Part shown: piece by piece, positions 31,735 through 43,068 of the stretch
Layout: every line of letters begins with the position of its first letter
Numbering within the stretch: position 1 is the first letter of the stretch
DNA from: Bacteroides faecichinchillae JCM 17102
Lineage (GTDB): Bacteria > Bacteroidota > Bacteroidia > Bacteroidales > Bacteroidaceae
NCBI RefSeq assembly: GCF_000614145.1
Contig: NZ_BAKK01000001.1
Coordinates: 177,155-241,154 of the forward strand
DNA length: 64,000 bases
Reading direction: 5' to 3'
The notes under the pieces: model-generated
The model's database searches: none
Told to the model about the DNA's origin: nothing
Seen by the model: the letters and a program-made list of their open reading frames with translations, nothing else
Program-made: the position numbers and the translations under genes

Positions 31735-33429
31735 TCACATGAGTAATACGATAACGACTCCCCAGATAATGAGCAGTGTGTTACCAATGGCATAAGTGAC
31801 AGTGTAACCCAAAGCCGGAGTATCACTTTCCACAGCGTCTTGGATAGCTCCTAATGCTGCTGTAGTGGTACGTGCACCAGCAGTACATCCTAATGCTAAA
31901 GCCGGATGGAACTTGAATAAGTATCTGGCCATTAGTAATCCGCAGATCAGAGGGATAGCGGTGGCAAGTGCTCCCACAATAAATAGACTAAAGCCTACTT
32001 CTTTGAATCCCGTTACGAAACTGGGACCTGCAGCAAGTCCGACTACGGCAATAAACATATTCAATCCGACATTATTCAGTACCCATAAAGAAGGTTCGGG
32101 AATTCCACCGAAAGTAGGATGTTTGCTGCGCAGCCAACCGAAAACGAGCCCGGCAATCAGCGCACCTCCACTAGTTGATAAACTGATAGGTACTCCACCC
32201 AAATGTATGGTAAGCGCACCGATCAGACCTCCAATTAAGATACCCAATCCGACGAAGATCATATCTGTCTGATTTGTAGGACGATCAACATATCCCATTT
32301 GTTTGGCTGCAGTTTCCACTTCGTGCGGTAGTCCGGTTAGCTCGAGAATATCGCCTGAATCGACGACTGTTTTTGATAGTACAGGAACATTGATACCTGA
32401 CCGTTTGATACTACGAATACTTACCCCATGCATGAATCTCTGTGCGCGGATGGTAGCGATGTTTTCTCCAGCAAAGGTATGGTGAGTCACCATGACGGGA
32501 AGAGTCTCAGCTGGGAAGTCCAGCAGTTGTGCATCAATAACTTCAGGACCTATCCAGTCTTCTTCACCGATCACGAACTCGCGTCGTCCGCTCAATACGA
32601 TTTCGTCATTGGGTTGGAGCAGAAGAGTTGGATTTTGCTTTTTTACAACTCCATTCTGACGGACACGCTCTACGAATAAGCGTTTGTTATTCCGAGAAAG
32701 GTAGTCTTCGAGTTCCTTCACTGTTTTACCTTTGCCAAACCATTCATTCGCAATCTTGTAAGCACGAAATACAACCGGACGAAGGGCAGGAGAGAAGCCG
32801 GGTTCATCTTCTTGGGAGCTTCCCATTTTTTCTTCAAGTTCCCTGCAATCAGCTTTTACTTTCTCCAGTCCTCCTAACATTTTAGGACCGATGGAGGCAA
32901 GAAGCCATGCAGAACCTGCTGTTCCGAAAATATAAGTAACAGCATAAGCTACTGGGATCGCATTGATATAGCTTGCTTTCTGTGCATCGCTGATACCCAA
33001 CTGATTAATAGTGTCTTCTGCCACACCGATAACGGCTGAGATTGTCTGCGAGCCGGCAAGTAGTCCGGCAGCCTCACCTACGTTATATCCCATGATTTTA
33101 GCAAGTATCCATGGGGCTACAAGGCTGACAATACACATCAAAACGGCGAATCCGACCTGTGGCAAACCATCTTTTTTCAATCCTCGAAAGAATTGTGGAC
33201 CTACCTTATAGCCTACAGCAAATAAAAAGAGTAGAAAAAATACAGCTTTCATCGGACCGTCTACGGTGATATTTAGTTGTCCTACCAATACTCCAACCAG
33301 CAAGACGCTGGTAACTGTTCCTAATGAAAATTTCCCTATTTTCAGCTTACCAAGCCAGAATCCGGCGAAAAGAGTGAGAAAGATGGCAAGCTCGGGGTGT
33401 ACCCTAAGTTGATTAATAATCCATTCCAT
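31735..33429 (-). CDS. aspT: Aspartate:alanine antiporter
   Basis: A 564-residue membrane protein of the AspT/AAE exchanger family. Two blocks of about five or six helices flank a central cytoplasmic region (about 200-370) with two RCK_C/TrkA_C-like domains ([23 protein letters not shown] and [19 protein letters not shown]). The C-terminal signature [19 protein letters not shown] and [16 protein letters not shown] is typical. The pairing with aspD is the best guide to substrate. No paired promoter boxes were found in the divergent gap. Confidence 0.88.
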   Translation of the reverse strand: MEWIINQLRVHPELAIFLTLFAGFWLGKLKIGKFSLGTVTSVLLVGVLVGQLNITVDGPMKAVFFLLFLFAVGYKVGPQFFRGLKKDGLPQVGFAVLMCIVSLVAPWILAKIMGYNVGEAAGLLAGSQTISAVIGVAEDTINQLGISDAQKASYINAIPVAYAVTYIFGTAGSAWLLASIGPKMLGGLEKVKADCRELEEKMGSSQEDEPGFSPALRPVVFRAYKIANEWFGKGKTVKELEDYLSRNNKRLFVERVRQNGVVKKQNPTLLLQPNDEIVLSGRREFVIGEEDWIGPEVIDAQLLDFPAETLPVMVTHHTFAGENIATIRAQRFMHGVSIRSIKRSGINVPVLSKTVVDSGDILELTGLPHEVETAAKQMGYVDRPTNQTDMIFVGLGILIGGLIGALTIHLGGVPISLSTSGGALIAGLVFGWLRSKHPTFGGIPEPSLWVLNNVGLNMFIAVVGLAAGPSFVTGFKEVGFSLFIVGALATAIPLICGLLMARYLFKFHPALALGCTAGARTTTAALGAIQDAVESDTPALGYTVTYAIGNTLLIIWGVVIVLLM

Positions 33430-33519
33430 AATGATGTTCTTGTTTAGGTTATGCTAGTAACAACATTATTTAATAAAAAGTGTTTGTAAGTTGAAGCGGA
33501 TTTTTGTGTGGGTATAGTA

Positions 33520-33551
33520 TTTGAATCTCTAAGGAAAGATCGTTATCTTTG
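33520..33551 (+). promoter_or_regulatory. Promoter of ogt
   Basis: TTTG at 33520-33523, a 20-nt spacer and TATCTTTG at 33544-33551, 29 nt before the chosen ATG. The longer frame starting at 33508 would begin inside the promoter and is rejected. Confidence 0.75.
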
Positions 33552-33579
33552 TGCAACGTCATCTTTTAAAGTAAAAGCT

Positions 33580-34113
33580 ATGCAATATATTTATAAATAT
33601 CAGTCTCCTATCGGGGGAATAACACTTGCTGCTAACGGTGATTGTCTTACAGGTTTGTGGTTTGACGGGCAGAAATACTTCGCTGCTACATTATCGGAGG
33701 AGAAAGAAGAGAGGTCATTACCTATATTCGAACAAACTAAGGAGTGGTTAGATTGTTATTTCAGCGGTAGAAATCCTGATTTTACACCATCGCTGCATTT
33801 GGAGGGGACGCCCTTTCGTCATGCAGTATGGGAAATATTGAGGAAAATACCTTATGGGGAAGTGATAACGTACAAAGATATAGCGGACGAAGTTGCCCGC
33901 CAAAAAGGAGTACAAAATATGTCGTCACAAGCTGTTGGGGGGGCAGTGGGACATAATCCTATTAGTATTATTATACCTTGTCACAGAATTGTTGGATGCA
34001 ATGGTAGCTTAACAGGATATGCCGGAGGAATTGCAAAAAAGATAGGTTTGCTTAAATTAGAACAGGTTAATATGGAGAAATTCTTTGTACCTACAACAGG
34101 GAGTGCGTTATAA
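33580..34113 (+). CDS. ogt: Methylated-DNA--protein-cysteine methyltransferase
   Basis: A suicide repair protein that takes alkyl groups from O6-alkylguanine onto its own cysteine. 177 residues with the active-site motif IIPCHRIV near 140 and the helix-turn-helix FRHAVWEILRKIPYGEVITYKDIA. The N-terminal half is a short RNase-H-like domain. It is a single gene with its own promoter. Confidence 0.93.
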   Translation: MQYIYKYQSPIGGITLAANGDCLTGLWFDGQKYFAATLSEEKEERSLPIFEQTKEWLDCYFSGRNPDFTPSLHLEGTPFRHAVWEILRKIPYGEVITYKDIADEVARQKGVQNMSSQAVGGAVGHNPISIIIPCHRIVGCNGSLTGYAGGIAKKIGLLKLEQVNMEKFFVPTTGSAL

Positions 34114-34176
34114 AGTGCAACTGATCGTAGTGAGGAAGAATCTCTTCCTTATACTCTTGCTTGTCAAAACCTTGAA

Positions 34177-34410
34177 TCAATGACTGCAAACCTTTGTGAT
34201 ATCTACTGTGAATCCATCATTTGTAGGCATGAACTTACCTTTCTTTTTGAGAAATACTATCAATTCATCAATATCCATATTAGTTGCCGAACAAGTGTAG
34301 AAACGTTGTTCTTCACCAAACTTATGAATGATTGCTTCTTTTAAGGATAATTCTGAATAACTATTTCCTTCCATTATGTGAAGGACTTCATGTGCATGTA
34401 ACTGTTCCAT
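34177..34410 (-). CDS. YecH-family metal-binding protein
   Basis: A 77-residue protein of the DUF2492/YecH type. The N-terminus MEQLHAHEVLHIM is rich in His, and FYTCSA supplies a Cys, together proposed to bind metal. The final residues include a second Cys (VCSH). A -7 box TATCTTTG lies at 34433-34426 with a perfect 16-bp palindrome just behind it, suggesting regulation by a dimeric repressor. The exact role is unknown in all organisms. Confidence 0.8.
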   Translation of the reverse strand: MEQLHAHEVLHIMEGNSYSELSLKEAIIHKFGEEQRFYTCSATNMDIDELIVFLKKKGKFMPTNDGFTVDITKVCSH

Positions 34411-34442
34411 AATCTATTTTTTCTGCAAAGATACATCGGAGG

Positions 34443-34458
34443 TATAGTTTAAACTATA
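34443..34458. promoter_or_regulatory. 16-bp palindrome, candidate operator
   Basis: TATAGTTTAAACTATA is a perfect palindrome. It lies nine nt upstream of the -7 box (34426-34433) of the YecH-like gene, where the -33 contact would be, and 38 nt from the end of the DUF418 gene. Confidence 0.5.
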
Positions 34459-34495
34459 ACATCTGTGACAAAAGCAGAAAATTAGGATTTGTTAT

Positions 34496-35668
34496 CTACT
34501 TCCTTCCCATCCAAGTCCATTTGTGCCAAATAGATTCCAACGGACCTTGTTTATGCTTTTTCAACCACCATTTGCAGAATTGCACTTGAAGGATAAATAT
34601 AACGAATCCGATAAGTAAACTAATCGTGTACCCGCAATAAGGAGCAAGATATAAGCCAAATGGGAAATAGATAATAGCTCCTATGATTGATTGAGAAATA
34701 TAATTAGTAAGACTCATTTTACCATAAAAACGCAATCCAGAAACTCTTTTATTGAAAGCTTTCCTTTGATAGAGAAGAACGAAAGAAGAGACTAATACGA
34801 AAGTGAACGCTAACTTCTGCCACATATCAAATGCAGTACCCACTGTTTGCTTAATGATTGTATCGTTCTGCATAATCACCTCTTTCAAAGCATATAAAGG
34901 AGCAAAGGAAATAGCACCGATTATCAGAGCCTTCGTCCAGAAACAGAGATTCTTTTCTGTTGTAACAAACAATTGTTTCCTTCCGATATAAAATCCTAAT
35001 AAGAATAATCCGGCTGTTTGCATGAAACGACCGGCATTTACTGCCCATAAAAAGCTAGCTTTCTGTCCTAGCGTAACGTTACAACAGATGAAATCCCAGA
35101 AATTTCCTGCCTTCGTAACCTTGGCTACTTCATCGTACATAGCACCTACATCCAAGTCTGGTAACTGATGTGCCGGTTTGATTAGGTTGGCAATGTAATG
35201 ATACCACTCTATTGGCTGAAGCAACAAAAAGATAGCAGCAAAAAGAATCATTTTATCGCTCCAATTACGTGTAAGGAACAAAACAATACCGACTATAACG
35301 AACAATAATAGAACGTCTCCTGCTGGAAAAAATGCAGCATTCAGAGTAGCAAAACCTGCTAATAGAATCAGTCTCCATAAGAAACGGTATCCAAAATCCT
35401 TTCCTTGTTTTCTTTGATTATTACTTTGGATATAAAATGTAAAGCCGAATAACAAAGCAAAAATAGCGTAAGCTTTCCCCGCAAATAAAGCAAAAACTCC
35501 ATGAAAAATTCCTTGATTTAATATATTGAGCCATTCGGGTGATTGATCCGGATAGACCGGAAAAATGAAATGTTCCAGATTATGTACTAAAATAATTGCC
35601 ATTACAGCAAATCCGCGTAAGGCATCCACTACTTCAATGCGAGGTGTCTTTGTCAATGATTGATTCAT
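34496..35668 (-). CDS. DUF418-domain membrane protein
   Basis: 390 residues with about ten membrane helices. The N-terminus RIEVVDALRGFAVMAIILVHN is the acyltransferase-3/DUF1624-like start, and the C-terminal part (LRFYGKMSLTNYISQSIIG, GPLESIWHKWT) is the DUF418 signature. The family is of unknown function and is possibly related to envelope-modifying acyltransferases. Transcribed alone; the gene ends close to the YecH-like promoter. Confidence 0.85.
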   Translation of the reverse strand: MNQSLTKTPRIEVVDALRGFAVMAIILVHNLEHFIFPVYPDQSPEWLNILNQGIFHGVFALFAGKAYAIFALLFGFTFYIQSNNQRKQGKDFGYRFLWRLILLAGFATLNAAFFPAGDVLLLFVIVGIVLFLTRNWSDKMILFAAIFLLLQPIEWYHYIANLIKPAHQLPDLDVGAMYDEVAKVTKAGNFWDFICCNVTLGQKASFLWAVNAGRFMQTAGLFLLGFYIGRKQLFVTTEKNLCFWTKALIIGAISFAPLYALKEVIMQNDTIIKQTVGTAFDMWQKLAFTFVLVSSFVLLYQRKAFNKRVSGLRFYGKMSLTNYISQSIIGAIIYFPFGLYLAPYCGYTISLLIGFVIFILQVQFCKWWLKKHKQGPLESIWHKWTWMGRK

Positions 35669-35864
35669 GGTTGATCAAAATGATGTGTTATTGTATTTTC
35701 TTGTACGCCGGTAAAAATACTGATTTTATCTGATAAATGAGATAATACTTAAAGATTCTTTCATAATATTCTTTCGGAAATGTTGTTTTCGACTTAACGA
35801 GTATCTTATATAATGAAAGCGTAGGAGAATGACTTCTGGATTTTTCAATCTCGCTTTTTTGTTA

Positions 35865-35872
35865 TACTTTTG
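35865..35872 (+). promoter_or_regulatory. -7 box of fhs
   Basis: TACTTTTG matches TAnnTTTG and lies 33 nt before the fhs ATG. No clear -33 box at the right spacing. Confidence 0.5.
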
Positions 35873-35904
35873 TCAATTCAAAAATAAAACTAATCATATT
35901 CTGT

Positions 35905-37572
35905 ATGAAATCAGACATAGAAATAGCTCGCAGTATTGAGTTAAAGAAGATAAAGCTGGTTGCCGAGAGTATTGGAATCCCTCGTGACGAAGTAGAAAAC
36001 TACGGTCGTTACATTGCGAAGATTCCCGAGCAACTGATTGACGAAGAAAAGATAAAGAAAAGCAATCTTATCCTGGTGACTGCTATCACTGCTACAAAAG
36101 CGGGGATTGGTAAAACTACAGTTTCTATCGGCCTTGCTTTAGGACTAAACAAAATTGGTAAGAAAGCAATTGTTGCTTTGCGCGAGCCATCGCTTGGTCC
36201 TTGTTTCGGAATGAAAGGAGGAGCTGCCGGAGGAGGATACGCTCAGGTACTTCCGATGGAAAAGATTAATTTGCACTTTACGGGAGACTTTCATGCAATC
36301 ACTTCTGCTCATAATATGATCTCTGCCTTATTGGACAATTACCTTTACCAGAATCAGTCGAAAGGCTTCGGACTAAAAGAAATTCTTTGGCGGCGGGTAT
36401 TGGATGTGAATGACCGTTCTTTGCGCAGTATTGTAGTCGGTCTAGGACCGAAATCAAATGGTATCACGCAGGAATCCGGGTTTGATATCACTCCAGCTTC
36501 GGAGATAATGGCAATACTTTGCCTGTCAAAAGATGTAGAAGATTTGCGTCGCCGTATTGAAAATATCCTGTTGGGATTTACCTATGACGACGAACCGTTT
36601 ACTGTGAAAGATTTAGGAGTGGCAGGAGCTATTACCGTCTTACTAAAAGACGCTATCCATCCCAATCTGGTACAGACTACCGAAGGAACTGCTGCATTCG
36701 TACATGGTGGTCCGTTTGCCAATATTGCTCATGGTTGCAACTCTATTCTGGCTACCAAACTGGCGATGTCATTTGGCGATTATGTGATTACAGAAGCTGG
36801 ATTTGGCGCTGATCTGGGTGCAGAAAAGTTTTATAATATCAAGTGTCGCAAAAGCGGGCTCCAACCTAAGTTGACAGTGATTGTTGCTACTGCACAAGGT
36901 TTGAAAATGCATGGTGGAGTCAGTCTTGATCGCATTAAAGAACCCAATTTGGAAGGGTTGAAAGAAGGATTGCGCAATCTGGATAAACATATTCGTAACC
37001 TTCGTTCGTTTGGTCAGACCATTATCGTAGCATTTAATAAGTTTGCCAGCGATACGGATGATGAAATGGAAATGCTACGTGAACATTGCGAACAGTTGGG
37101 TGTGGGCTTTGCTATCAACAACGCTTTTACCGAAGGAGGAGAGGGCGCTGTAGATATGGCCCGTCTCGTAGTGGATATGATTGAAAATGCCCCTTCCGAA
37201 CCTCTGCGTTTCACCTACAAAGAAGATGATACCGTTCAACAAAAGATAGAAAAAGTGGCTACTAATATTTATGGAGCAAGCGTCATCACTTATAGCAGCA
37301 TTGCTCGTAGTCGCATCAAGTTAATAGAGAAAATGGGAATCTCTCATTATCCGGTTTGTATTGCCAAAACACAATATTCATTTTCTGCTGATCCGAAAAT
37401 TTATGGGGCAGTGAATAACTTTGAGTTCCATATCAAAGACGTTGTCATTAATAATGGAGCAGAAATGATTGTTGCCATTGCCGGAGAAATACTCCGTATG
37501 CCGGGATTGCCTAAAGAGCCGCAAGCACTGCATATTGATATTGCAGATGGTAATATTGAAGGATTGAGCTAA
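35905..37572 (+). CDS. fhs: Formate--tetrahydrofolate ligase
   Basis: Makes 10-formyl-THF from formate, THF and ATP. The 555-residue length is standard. The P-loop-like motif is [11 protein letters not shown] near 65-75, and [24 protein letters not shown] is split here as the typical substrate region; [11 protein letters not shown] is another conserved stretch. With glyA just downstream on the other strand and purT at 2.5 kb, the window holds three formate or one-carbon enzymes. Single gene with hairpin downstream. Confidence 0.95.
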   Translation: MKSDIEIARSIELKKIKLVAESIGIPRDEVENYGRYIAKIPEQLIDEEKIKKSNLILVTAITATKAGIGKTTVSIGLALGLNKIGKKAIVALREPSLGPCFGMKGGAAGGGYAQVLPMEKINLHFTGDFHAITSAHNMISALLDNYLYQNQSKGFGLKEILWRRVLDVNDRSLRSIVVGLGPKSNGITQESGFDITPASEIMAILCLSKDVEDLRRRIENILLGFTYDDEPFTVKDLGVAGAITVLLKDAIHPNLVQTTEGTAAFVHGGPFANIAHGCNSILATKLAMSFGDYVITEAGFGADLGAEKFYNIKCRKSGLQPKLTVIVATAQGLKMHGGVSLDRIKEPNLEGLKEGLRNLDKHIRNLRSFGQTIIVAFNKFASDTDDEMEMLREHCEQLGVGFAINNAFTEGGEGAVDMARLVVDMIENAPSEPLRFTYKEDDTVQQKIEKVATNIYGASVITYSSIARSRIKLIEKMGISHYPVCIAKTQYSFSADPKIYGAVNNFEFHIKDVVINNGAEMIVAIAGEILRMPGLPKEPQALHIDIADGNIEGLS

Positions 37573-37633
37573 AAGCCAGAGTAAGCAAATACAATGAAAG
37601 GCCGATTAACCTTTAAATAGGTTATACGATTAA

Positions 37634-37676
37634 ATCCCCGTCTTTCCATTTTATTTAAACTTGGGAAGACGGGGAT
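37634..37676 (+). terminator. GC-rich hairpin after fhs
   Basis: ATCCCCGTCTTTCC and GGGAAGACGGGGAT pair over 14 positions (one G-T). No T-run follows, so it may end or stabilise the fhs mRNA rather than act as a classical terminator. The rest of the gap 37573-37793 shows nothing else. Confidence 0.55.
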
Positions 37677-37793
37677 GATTGTATATAGAGTCCGGTGTGT
37701 TATGATTTACTATTTTAACGCACCTTCTATTTTGCGTGTTGTAGAAGAGAAACGTAAAACGCACCAGATAGTTTATTCTCTAAGTGTTAATTT

Positions 37794-37834
37794 ATAAAAA
37801 AATGGTCTGCTTTTCGTGAGAAGTGCAGACCATT
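37794..37834 (-). terminator. Intrinsic terminator of glyA
   Basis: AATGGTCTGC (37800-37809 region) pairs with GCAGACCATT, and on the minus strand the stem is followed by seven T. It lies 50 nt after the glyA stop. Confidence 0.85.
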
Positions 37835-37882
37835 GCATACTATGAACCCTCCGGACGTCTCCGGAGTTTCCTAAAATATATT

Positions 37883-39163
37883 TTAATCTTTAAATATAGG
37901 ATATTTCTTCATTGTCTCATTGACACGTGTACGTACTTGTGCGATAACCTCTTCGTTTTCTACATTCGACAGAACAGTTTCGATCATTTCAGCAATCTCC
38001 AACATCAAGTCTTCTTTTGCACCACGAGTAGTGATAGCAGGAGTACCTAAACGGATACCCGAAGTCTGGAAAGCAGAACGACTGTCAAACGGAACCATGT
38101 TTTTGTTTACTGTAATATCGGCAGAAACTAATGCTTTTTCTGCAACTTTTCCTGTAAGGTCTGGGTATTTGCTACGTAGGTCTACTAGCATGGAATGGTT
38201 GTCAGTACCACCAGAAACGATGGTGAAACCGCGGTCGATCAATGCTTGTGCCAATACAGCGGCATTCTTTTGTACTTGTTTTGCGTATTCCTTGTATTCA
38301 GGTTGCAGGATTTCACCAAATGCTACTGCCTTTGCAGCAATAACGTGTTCCAATGGGCCGCCTTGTACACCAGGGAATACAGCAGAATCCAATAATTGAG
38401 ACATCATTTTGATCTCACCCTTCGGAGTTTTCTTTCCCCATGGATTAGGGAAGTCTTTACCCATCAAGATGACCCCACCACGAGGTCCGCGAAGTGTTTT
38501 ATGTGTAGTTGAAGTGACGATGTGTGCATATTTAACCGGGTTTTCAAGCAGTCCGGCAGCGATCAGTCCAGCGGGATGAGCCATGTCGATCATTAGGATA
38601 GCGCCAACTTTATCAGCGATTTCGCGCATACGTTTGTAGTCCCATTCGCGAGAGTAAGCAGAGCCACCACCAATAATCATTTTCGGTTTTTCGCGCAAAG
38701 CTACTTCTTCCATTTGGTCGTAATCAACACGTCCTGTTTCCTGATTCAGGTTGTACTCGCAAGGAGTGTAGATGATACCAGAAGTGTTCACCAAAGAACC
38801 ATGAGAAAGGTGACCGCCATGTGCCAGGTTCAATCCCATGAATTTATCACCTGGATTCAACACAGCCAAGAATACGGCTGCGTTGGCTTGTGCACCTGAG
38901 TGAGGCTGTACATTTGCCCATTCTGCACCGAAGATTTCCTTCAAACGGTCGATAGCAATTTGCTCGCTTTGGTCTACAACTTCACAACCTCCATAGTAGC
39001 GTTTGCCGGGATAACCTTCTGCATACTTGTTAGTCAGGCAAGAACCCATTGCTTGCATAACCTGGTCACTTACAAAGTTTTCAGATGCGATCAGCTCGAT
39101 ACCTTTCAGCTGACGTTGGTGCTCTTTTTCGATGATGTCGAAAATTAAGTCGTCTCTTTTCAT
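37883..39163 (-). CDS. glyA: Serine hydroxymethyltransferase
   Basis: A PLP enzyme interconverting serine and glycine with methylene-THF. 426 residues, normal length. N-terminal [20 protein letters not shown], the PLP lysine in [14 protein letters not shown] and [14 protein letters not shown] are all present. Own promoter and terminator. It supplies one-carbon units alongside fhs. Confidence 0.97.
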   Translation of the reverse strand: MKRDDLIFDIIEKEHQRQLKGIELIASENFVSDQVMQAMGSCLTNKYAEGYPGKRYYGGCEVVDQSEQIAIDRLKEIFGAEWANVQPHSGAQANAAVFLAVLNPGDKFMGLNLAHGGHLSHGSLVNTSGIIYTPCEYNLNQETGRVDYDQMEEVALREKPKMIIGGGSAYSREWDYKRMREIADKVGAILMIDMAHPAGLIAAGLLENPVKYAHIVTSTTHKTLRGPRGGVILMGKDFPNPWGKKTPKGEIKMMSQLLDSAVFPGVQGGPLEHVIAAKAVAFGEILQPEYKEYAKQVQKNAAVLAQALIDRGFTIVSGGTDNHSMLVDLRSKYPDLTGKVAEKALVSADITVNKNMVPFDSRSAFQTSGIRLGTPAITTRGAKEDLMLEIAEMIETVLSNVENEEVIAQVRTRVNETMKKYPIFKD

Positions 39164-39217
39164 TCTTTTGTATAAGTAAGATTTAATATTCTAATTCAAA
39201 TACTTTATTTAGGCGCA

Positions 39218-39247
39218 CAAAGTTAGTGAAAATAAATAAAGAACAAA
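39218..39247 (-). promoter_or_regulatory. Promoter of glyA
   Basis: On the minus strand, TTTG (39247-39244), 18 nt, then TAACTTTG (39225-39218). The leader to the ATG at 39163 is about 50 nt. Confidence 0.7.
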
Positions 39248-39437
39248 ATATAATTAATGAAGAATTAAAGGAATAGATTGTGGAAAATTGATAATAGATA
39301 TGAGGGGAGTGCTTTCTTTTTATTACTAAATAGGGACTTTGTCCTTAACATTATTCAGTTTCAATGGATGTAGTAAATCGCTCGATTTAATTAGTTATCT
39401 TTGTATAAGGTTCCCCTTTCAGTATGTCCCTATTGGA

Positions 39438-40175
39438 CTATAGAATAAATCCGAGAGAAAAACTGAGTGCACTGTCCCGTCGTTTGAATATAATAGTACT
39501 GACTCCTGTGCTACCGTCGGAATTGATATTATCGTATGTGATAGATTTTGATATATTTCTCAATCCTTGCTCATAACGGAAATCGAAAAAGATTCGGGAT
39601 ATATTAACTCCCACACCAATTACCACGCTGGCATTGAACGGATGTAATTTCTCATGAATACCTTTCTGATCGAAGTTGCTGAAGGTGATTTCATTATGTT
39701 TTCCCCATAGATAACGTATTTTCGGACCTGCAAAGATAGACATACCATAAGGTCCTTTTTTTACAACATTATATCCATAGAGAATTGGAAAATCAATGCT
39801 GTGCAGAACGGATTCAACTGAAGCATAATCAGGTTCGATATCGGGATGTTGCGAGCCGAGCTTATCAAATGTGATTTCGCATTTGCCAACATTATACGAT
39901 ACCTCCGGTTGGATAAAATGTTTCTTCATGTTGATTCGCATAAAAAGCGAACCGAAGTATCCGATCTTATAATTATTTTGAAATTCGTCAATGGTCACGT
40001 CTTTAATTTTCAGTTCCGACACCATGAACATGGTGGAGTTAAATCCTGCCTTAATGCCGAAATTTATTTTTCTGGTATTCGGACGTTCTACGTTACCTGT
40101 ATTACCATCCTTGCCGAAAGCCGTACAAGCTACGGTCAGCAGACAAAGAATCAGTATTTTACGCAGTATAGCCAT
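39438..40175 (-). CDS. Outer-membrane beta-barrel protein (PorT-like porin family)
   Basis: 245 residues: signal peptide (LILCLLTVACTAFG), then NFGIKAGFNSTMF, typical of the PorT/OMP_b-brl family, and alternating strands to the C-terminal aromatic-poor end LSFSLGFIL. About eight to ten strands are likely. It stands between glyA and the flavin reductase gene on the same strand with gaps of 82 and 274 nt. Role unknown. Confidence 0.75.
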   Translation of the reverse strand: MAILRKILILCLLTVACTAFGKDGNTGNVERPNTRKINFGIKAGFNSTMFMVSELKIKDVTIDEFQNNYKIGYFGSLFMRINMKKHFIQPEVSYNVGKCEITFDKLGSQHPDIEPDYASVESVLHSIDFPILYGYNVVKKGPYGMSIFAGPKIRYLWGKHNEITFSNFDQKGIHEKLHPFNASVVIGVGVNISRIFFDFRYEQGLRNISKSITYDNINSDGSTGVSTIIFKRRDSALSFSLGFIL

Positions 40176-40257
40176 CCTATGTGATTTTTAAAGCTTTTAA
40201 CAACTTGACTTTTGATATATAGTTCAGAGTAACACCGTATACCAATCAGTCCACGCT

Positions 40258-40827
40258 TTATTTATTTTTCTTTTCCACGCTCCATCCGAACTTTCCTATT
40301 TTCTCTCCCAGACCATAATATCCTCCATGTACATAAACCAACGGGTTTGCTTCTGCCAGTTCCAATTTCCCTGTTTTAGGATTCAAGTTACGATCGTCAG
40401 CACGAACATTTACTACATCAGCGATAAACATATCGTGCGAACCGAGTGACACGATTTCTTTTATCCGGCATTCAATGCAAAGAGGAGACTCTTCGATGAG
40501 TGGAGCATTAACCACTGTGCAGCGACCAGGAGTTAGTTTCGTCTCTTTAAACTTATGATAATCTTTTCCAGAACGGACTCCGCACCAATCTGTAGCAAAC
40601 GCCATGTCTTTCGTCGTCAGATTAATGACAAACTCCATAGTTTTCTTAATAATCTTATAAGAATAACGTTCCGGACGTAAGGATATATAACACATGGGCG
40701 GGTTTGTACAAATCGTACCCGTCCATGCTACTGTGATAATATTATATTCACTTTCTTTTTTTCCGCAGCTAACTAATACAGCCGGTAACGGATAAATCAT
40801 TGTTCCTGGTTTCCAGTCTTGTTTCAA
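40258..40827 (-). CDS. Flavin reductase-family FMN-binding protein
   Basis: 189 residues with the flavin-reductase split-barrel pattern: ITVAWTGTICTNPPMCYISLRPERYSY is split across the FMN-binding region, ending with FVINLTTKDMA. VHGGYYGLGEKIGKFGWS closes the domain. It likely reduces or binds FMN in the cytoplasm; no partner enzyme is nearby. It lies 35 nt downstream of pyrI on the same strand and may share its transcript. Confidence 0.85.
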   Translation of the reverse strand: MKQDWKPGTMIYPLPAVLVSCGKKESEYNIITVAWTGTICTNPPMCYISLRPERYSYKIIKKTMEFVINLTTKDMAFATDWCGVRSGKDYHKFKETKLTPGRCTVVNAPLIEESPLCIECRIKEIVSLGSHDMFIADVVNVRADDRNLNPKTGKLELAEANPLVYVHGGYYGLGEKIGKFGWSVEKKNK

Positions 40828-40862
40828 TTTAATAAAGAATTAAGAATGATGAATGAAGAACA

Positions 40863-41324
40863 TCAAAGGATAGTGATATCCTCACGCTTCTGTTCTTTTT
40901 CGCAATAGTGGCATCTTACTACACAATTATCTTTATCTATCACATGGAACAAAGTAGCCATTGGCTCGTTGTTCGTGATGCATTTTGGATTGGCACATTT
41001 CACGATACCTCGCAATTCATCTGGCATTTTCACTTCTTTCTTTTCTACGACTTCATAGTCGCGGATAATATTCAGTTTTACGTGCGGTGCAACAACGGAA
41101 ATACGATTAATTTCTTCATCGCAGAAGAATTTATCGGCAATTTTGATGATTCCTTTTTTTCCTAACTTTTTGCTGTCAAGGTTGAAACCGATGGTGATGT
41201 TACTCTTCATCTGTTCTACACCAAGCAACTGAACAACTGTAAAGAGTTTTTCAGAAGGGATATGGTCAATCACTGTCCCATTTTTTAAGGCAGCTACCTG
41301 TAGTTCTTGTTTATTTTCGCTCAT
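40863..41324 (-). CDS. pyrI: Aspartate carbamoyltransferase regulatory subunit
   Basis: 153 residues. The N-terminal allosteric domain begins [19 protein letters not shown], and the C-terminal zinc domain has four cysteines in CANPKC and CHYCEKEQ. It binds nucleotides and contacts PyrB. Its start overlaps the pyrB stop by four bases (ATGA). Confidence 0.96.
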   Translation of the reverse strand: MSENKQELQVAALKNGTVIDHIPSEKLFTVVQLLGVEQMKSNITIGFNLDSKKLGKKGIIKIADKFFCDEEINRISVVAPHVKLNIIRDYEVVEKKEVKMPDELRGIVKCANPKCITNNEPMATLFHVIDKDNCVVRCHYCEKEQKREDITIL

Positions 41325-42262
41325 AATAAAATATCGTTTTTAACGTCTTCTAATGTGATACCCAATACGTCGCAAAGGATAGCCTCACGTGCATACAGGC
41401 CATTTTGTGCTTGTTGGAAATAGTATGCTTTCGGGTTATCGTCCACGTCATAAGCAATTTCATTCACGCGGGGAAGCGGATGCAAGATTCGCAAGTTCGG
41501 ACGTGTATGTTCCAACATCTTGTTACGTAAGATGTACACATTCTTCACTCGTTCGTATTCCATCAGATCTGTGAAACGTTCTCGTTGCACACGAGTCATA
41601 TAAAGAATATCGGCATTGGTAATCGTCTCTTCTGTGAAGTCGGTGTGCTCTACGTATTTGATCTGATGTTCTTTACAATAAAGTTTGTATTCTTCCGGCA
41701 TTTTCAGTTCCTCAGGAGCGATAAAATGGAACGTCGGGTTGAAGTGACGCATTGCCATTAGCAAAGAGTGTACGGTACGTCCGTACTTCAGGTCACCTAC
41801 AAGGAAAATATTAAGATTCTCTAGTGTACCTTGTGTTTTGTAGATGGAATAGAGGTCTAGCATCGTTTGAGATGGGTGCTGGTTGGCTCCGTCTCCTGCA
41901 TTGACTATAGGCACAGGAGCTATTTCGCTGGCATACCGGGCAGCTCCTTCAAGGTAGTGACGCATAACGATGATATCTGCATAGTTGCTCACCATCATAA
42001 TGGTATCTTTTAATGTTTCTCCTTTTGAAGAGCTAGTTACTTTGGGATCAGTGAAACCGATGACACGTGCACCGAGACGATTAGCTGCTGTCTCAAAACT
42101 CAAACGGGTGCGGGTGGAAGGTTCAAAGAATAGTGTTGCCACTACCTTACCTTGCAATAACCGACGGTTAGGGTTCATTTCAAACTGCTTCGCCATTTCG
42201 AGCATGTAAAGTATCTTTTCTTTTGAATGTTCGGCAATGGTTACTAAACTTCTGTTTTCCAT
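41321..42262 (-). CDS. pyrB: Aspartate carbamoyltransferase catalytic subunit
   Basis: First committed step of pyrimidine synthesis: carbamoyl phosphate plus aspartate. 313 residues with the carbamoyl-phosphate site [25 protein letters not shown] and HPLPRVNEI near the end. A -7 like box TACCTTTA lies just upstream on the minus strand (42315-42308). The operon continues with pyrI. Confidence 0.96.
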   Translation of the reverse strand: MENRSLVTIAEHSKEKILYMLEMAKQFEMNPNRRLLQGKVVATLFFEPSTRTRLSFETAANRLGARVIGFTDPKVTSSSKGETLKDTIMMVSNYADIIVMRHYLEGAARYASEIAPVPIVNAGDGANQHPSQTMLDLYSIYKTQGTLENLNIFLVGDLKYGRTVHSLLMAMRHFNPTFHFIAPEELKMPEEYKLYCKEHQIKYVEHTDFTEETITNADILYMTRVQRERFTDLMEYERVKNVYILRNKMLEHTRPNLRILHPLPRVNEIAYDVDDNPKAYYFQQAQNGLYAREAILCDVLGITLEDVKNDILL

Positions 42263-43021
42263 TTTGTTATTTTTATATGTGGATAGAACTTGTTTTACCG
42301 AGGCGTAAAGGTACGAAGAATTTATGAAATACGCATAGAAGCCGAATAATTCTTGAAAAAAATATTTGTTTTTATCCTCTTTTCAGACGTGTTTTTAGCA
42401 GGGTAATGAAAGCTAAGAGATGAATTGTTATTGAGTTGCTTACTACGCAGTAACTGCCAAACCTTGTTTTAAACTAAGTATTAAAAAAAGAGGAGAGAAT
42501 CATTTGATAATTAATGATGTATATGTTTTTATGCGCGTATAAACAAAACAATACAAAACAAGAAAAAAACAGAGAGAAAAAGGGAAAAGGAAATGATGCC
42601 AACCGGATGTTTTGGGGAAGAGAAAAAATGGGAGAAAAATGGTTGAGAAAATATTTTTTGTAGAGGCGGAAAATACGAACTTTAGTTTTTACCCGGAAAA
42701 AACTTTTTTAATTCCGATAATTGGAGAATGCAGGTGGATGGATCGACTTGTTTGTTGTCATCAGGTTGGAAAACTTGGCAGGATGATAATGATCCCGAAT
42801 GGTTGATGTGCAAAAAATAATTAAGTATTGGTGTTTATGTTATTAATAGTTAGGTTATGGATTGGTGATATCTAGTTTTAATGCTAGCAATGTTTGTGCT
42901 GATGGCTTTTGCTCCCTTAATCCCTGGGATGAAATAGAACTCTATACCTGAATGATTTTTATTGAATGTTAGTAAGATTGAAATAATTGTGAAACTCATT
43001 GGCTGAATGTGGAATTTTAAC
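42263..43021. other. 760-nt intergenic region without a recognised gene
   Basis: Contains the pyrB upstream region, then a purine-rich tract (about 42545-42650) and no supported gene; a 64-codon plus-strand frame at 42612 has no domain or start context. No hairpin or known RNA motif was recognised. Confidence 0.5.
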
Positions 43022-43029
43022 TATCTTTG
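42999..43029 (+). promoter_or_regulatory. Promoter of the PBP1A-type gene
   Basis: TTG at 42999-43001, a 20-nt spacer, then TATCTTTG at 43022-43029. It places the transcription start near 43036, which favours ATG 43069 over ATG 43042. Confidence 0.7.
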
Positions 43030-43068
43030 CAGCTTAAATAAATGCGTCTTTTTAAGTTAAGAAAAAAC

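Noticed and set aside
42612..42806. 64-codon plus-strand frame upstream of the PBP gene
   Set aside because: Purine-rich stretch with no domain and no supporting promoter or start site.
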